From positions 1 through 15,489 of the forward strand of contig SLKB01000120.1 in assembly GCA_007134805.1 (NCBI GenBank): a stretch of DNA of 15,489 bases, written 5' to 3'. The translations under genes and the position numbers were made by a program. The first letter of the stretch is position 1; each line of letters starts with the position of its first letter. Below are positions 15,104-15,489 of this stretch, in pieces. The notes beneath the pieces were generated by a model. That model worked only from the letters and a program-made list of their open reading frames with translations. It ran no database searches and was not told the DNA's origin. Source of the DNA: Paracoccaceae bacterium. Lineage in GTDB: Bacteria; Pseudomonadota; Alphaproteobacteria; Rhodobacterales; Rhodobacteraceae.

Positions 15104-15489
15104 TCCTGCGTCCTCCGGTTCTGGACCGATTGCAGCCACATGATCGGCGCCACGACCAGCACCAGCATCACGATCGCCACCGCCGAGGCGACCGGCCAGT
15201 CCCGGCTCGAGAAGAACTCATCCCACAGCACCCGCCCGATCATCAGCGTATCGGGCCCCCCCAGCAGCGCCGGGATCACATATTCTCCGATGGCCGGGAT
15301 GAACACGAGCATGCCGCCCGCCACGATCCCCGGCAGCGACAAGGGCAGCGTGACCGTGAAGAAGGTCACCACTGGCGAGGCGCCCAGATCCCCCGCCGCT
15401 TCCAGCAGCGCCCCGTCAAGCTTGGTGAGATTGGCGTAAAGCGGCAGGATCATGAACGGCAGATAGGTATAGACGATCCCGATATAGAC
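15100..15489 (-). CDS. ABC transporter permease, PotB/PotH-like (N-terminal part beyond window)
   Basis: The C-terminal 129 residues of a polyamine-type permease. The frame stays open to the last base, so the start lies beyond the window and the ATG at 15453 is internal. The first visible residues (VYIGIVYTYLPFMILPLYAN) and the EAA loop, LLEAAGDLGASPVVTFFTVT then LP, are strongly PotH/PotB-like. So is the later FIPAIGEYVIPALLGG segment. It overlaps the next permease gene by four bases and forms a heterodimeric membrane channel with it. By family convention the ATPase and periplasmic binding-protein genes should lie upstream of this gene, past the window end. Confidence 0.92.
   Translation of the reverse strand, partial: VYIGIVYTYLPFMILPLYANLTKLDGALLEAAGDLGASPVVTFFTVTLPLSLPGIVAGGMLVFIPAIGEYVIPALLGGPDTLMIGRVLWDEFFSSRDWPVASAVAIVMLVLVVAPIMWLQSVQNRRTQE

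Overview
The window is GC-rich chromosomal DNA from an alphaproteobacterium. It is almost certainly a member of the Rhodobacterales (Rhodobacter/Paracoccus-like). The evidence is a CarD regulator next to fdxA, a CckA hybrid kinase with a CtrA box in front of it, a fabB-fabI pair, a 112-residue 7Fe ferredoxin, and third-position G/C bias in every gene. I see no insertion sequence, prophage, CRISPR array, tRNA or rRNA. This is mostly core genome, densely packed, with no gene-free stretch over 300 bases.

Layout. Bases 1-1491 (+): the 3' end of an alphaproteobacterial helicase gene with a 33-bp tandem repeat, then a small S4-domain RNA-binding protein, then fdxA (7Fe ferredoxin). Bases 1492-1716: a 225-bp regulatory stretch. 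It holds the fdxA terminator, an overlapping extended -10 promoter for carD, and a leader with a second terminator-like hairpin and a possible 19-codon leader peptide. Bases 1717-3110 (+): carD and its terminator, then yebC. Bases 3120-8202 (-): a DMT/EamA exporter, the cell-cycle kinase gene cckA, an RsmB-type rRNA methyltransferase and a PaaI-type hotdog thioesterase. A perfect TTAA-N7-TTAA CtrA box lies upstream of cckA. Bases 8279-11175 (+): an enoyl-CoA hydratase-family protein that lacks both catalytic glutamates, then fabB and fabI of type II fatty acid synthesis. Bases 11182-11945 (-): two overlapping crcB/fluc genes that look like an antiparallel heterodimeric fluoride channel. Bases 12040-14205 (-): katG, bounded by a strong terminator and by an AT-rich palindromic control region. 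Bases 14300-15489 (-): two overlapping permease genes of a PotHI-type spermidine/putrescine ABC transporter, the second cut by the window end.

How the genes work together. CarD tunes RNA polymerase open-complex formation. In Rhodobacter sphaeroides it is reported to repress its own promoter, and the promoter seen here has the expected features. CckA feeds the ChpT-CtrA phosphorelay, and the CtrA box suggests feedback from CtrA onto cckA. FabB and FabI elongate and reduce acyl-ACPs. The CrcB pair exports fluoride and KatG removes peroxide. No new multi-gene system stands out. The observations most worth testing are regulatory (the carD leader and the cckA CtrA box) and active-site deviations (the ECH-like protein, FabI F146, and the asymmetric CrcB pair).
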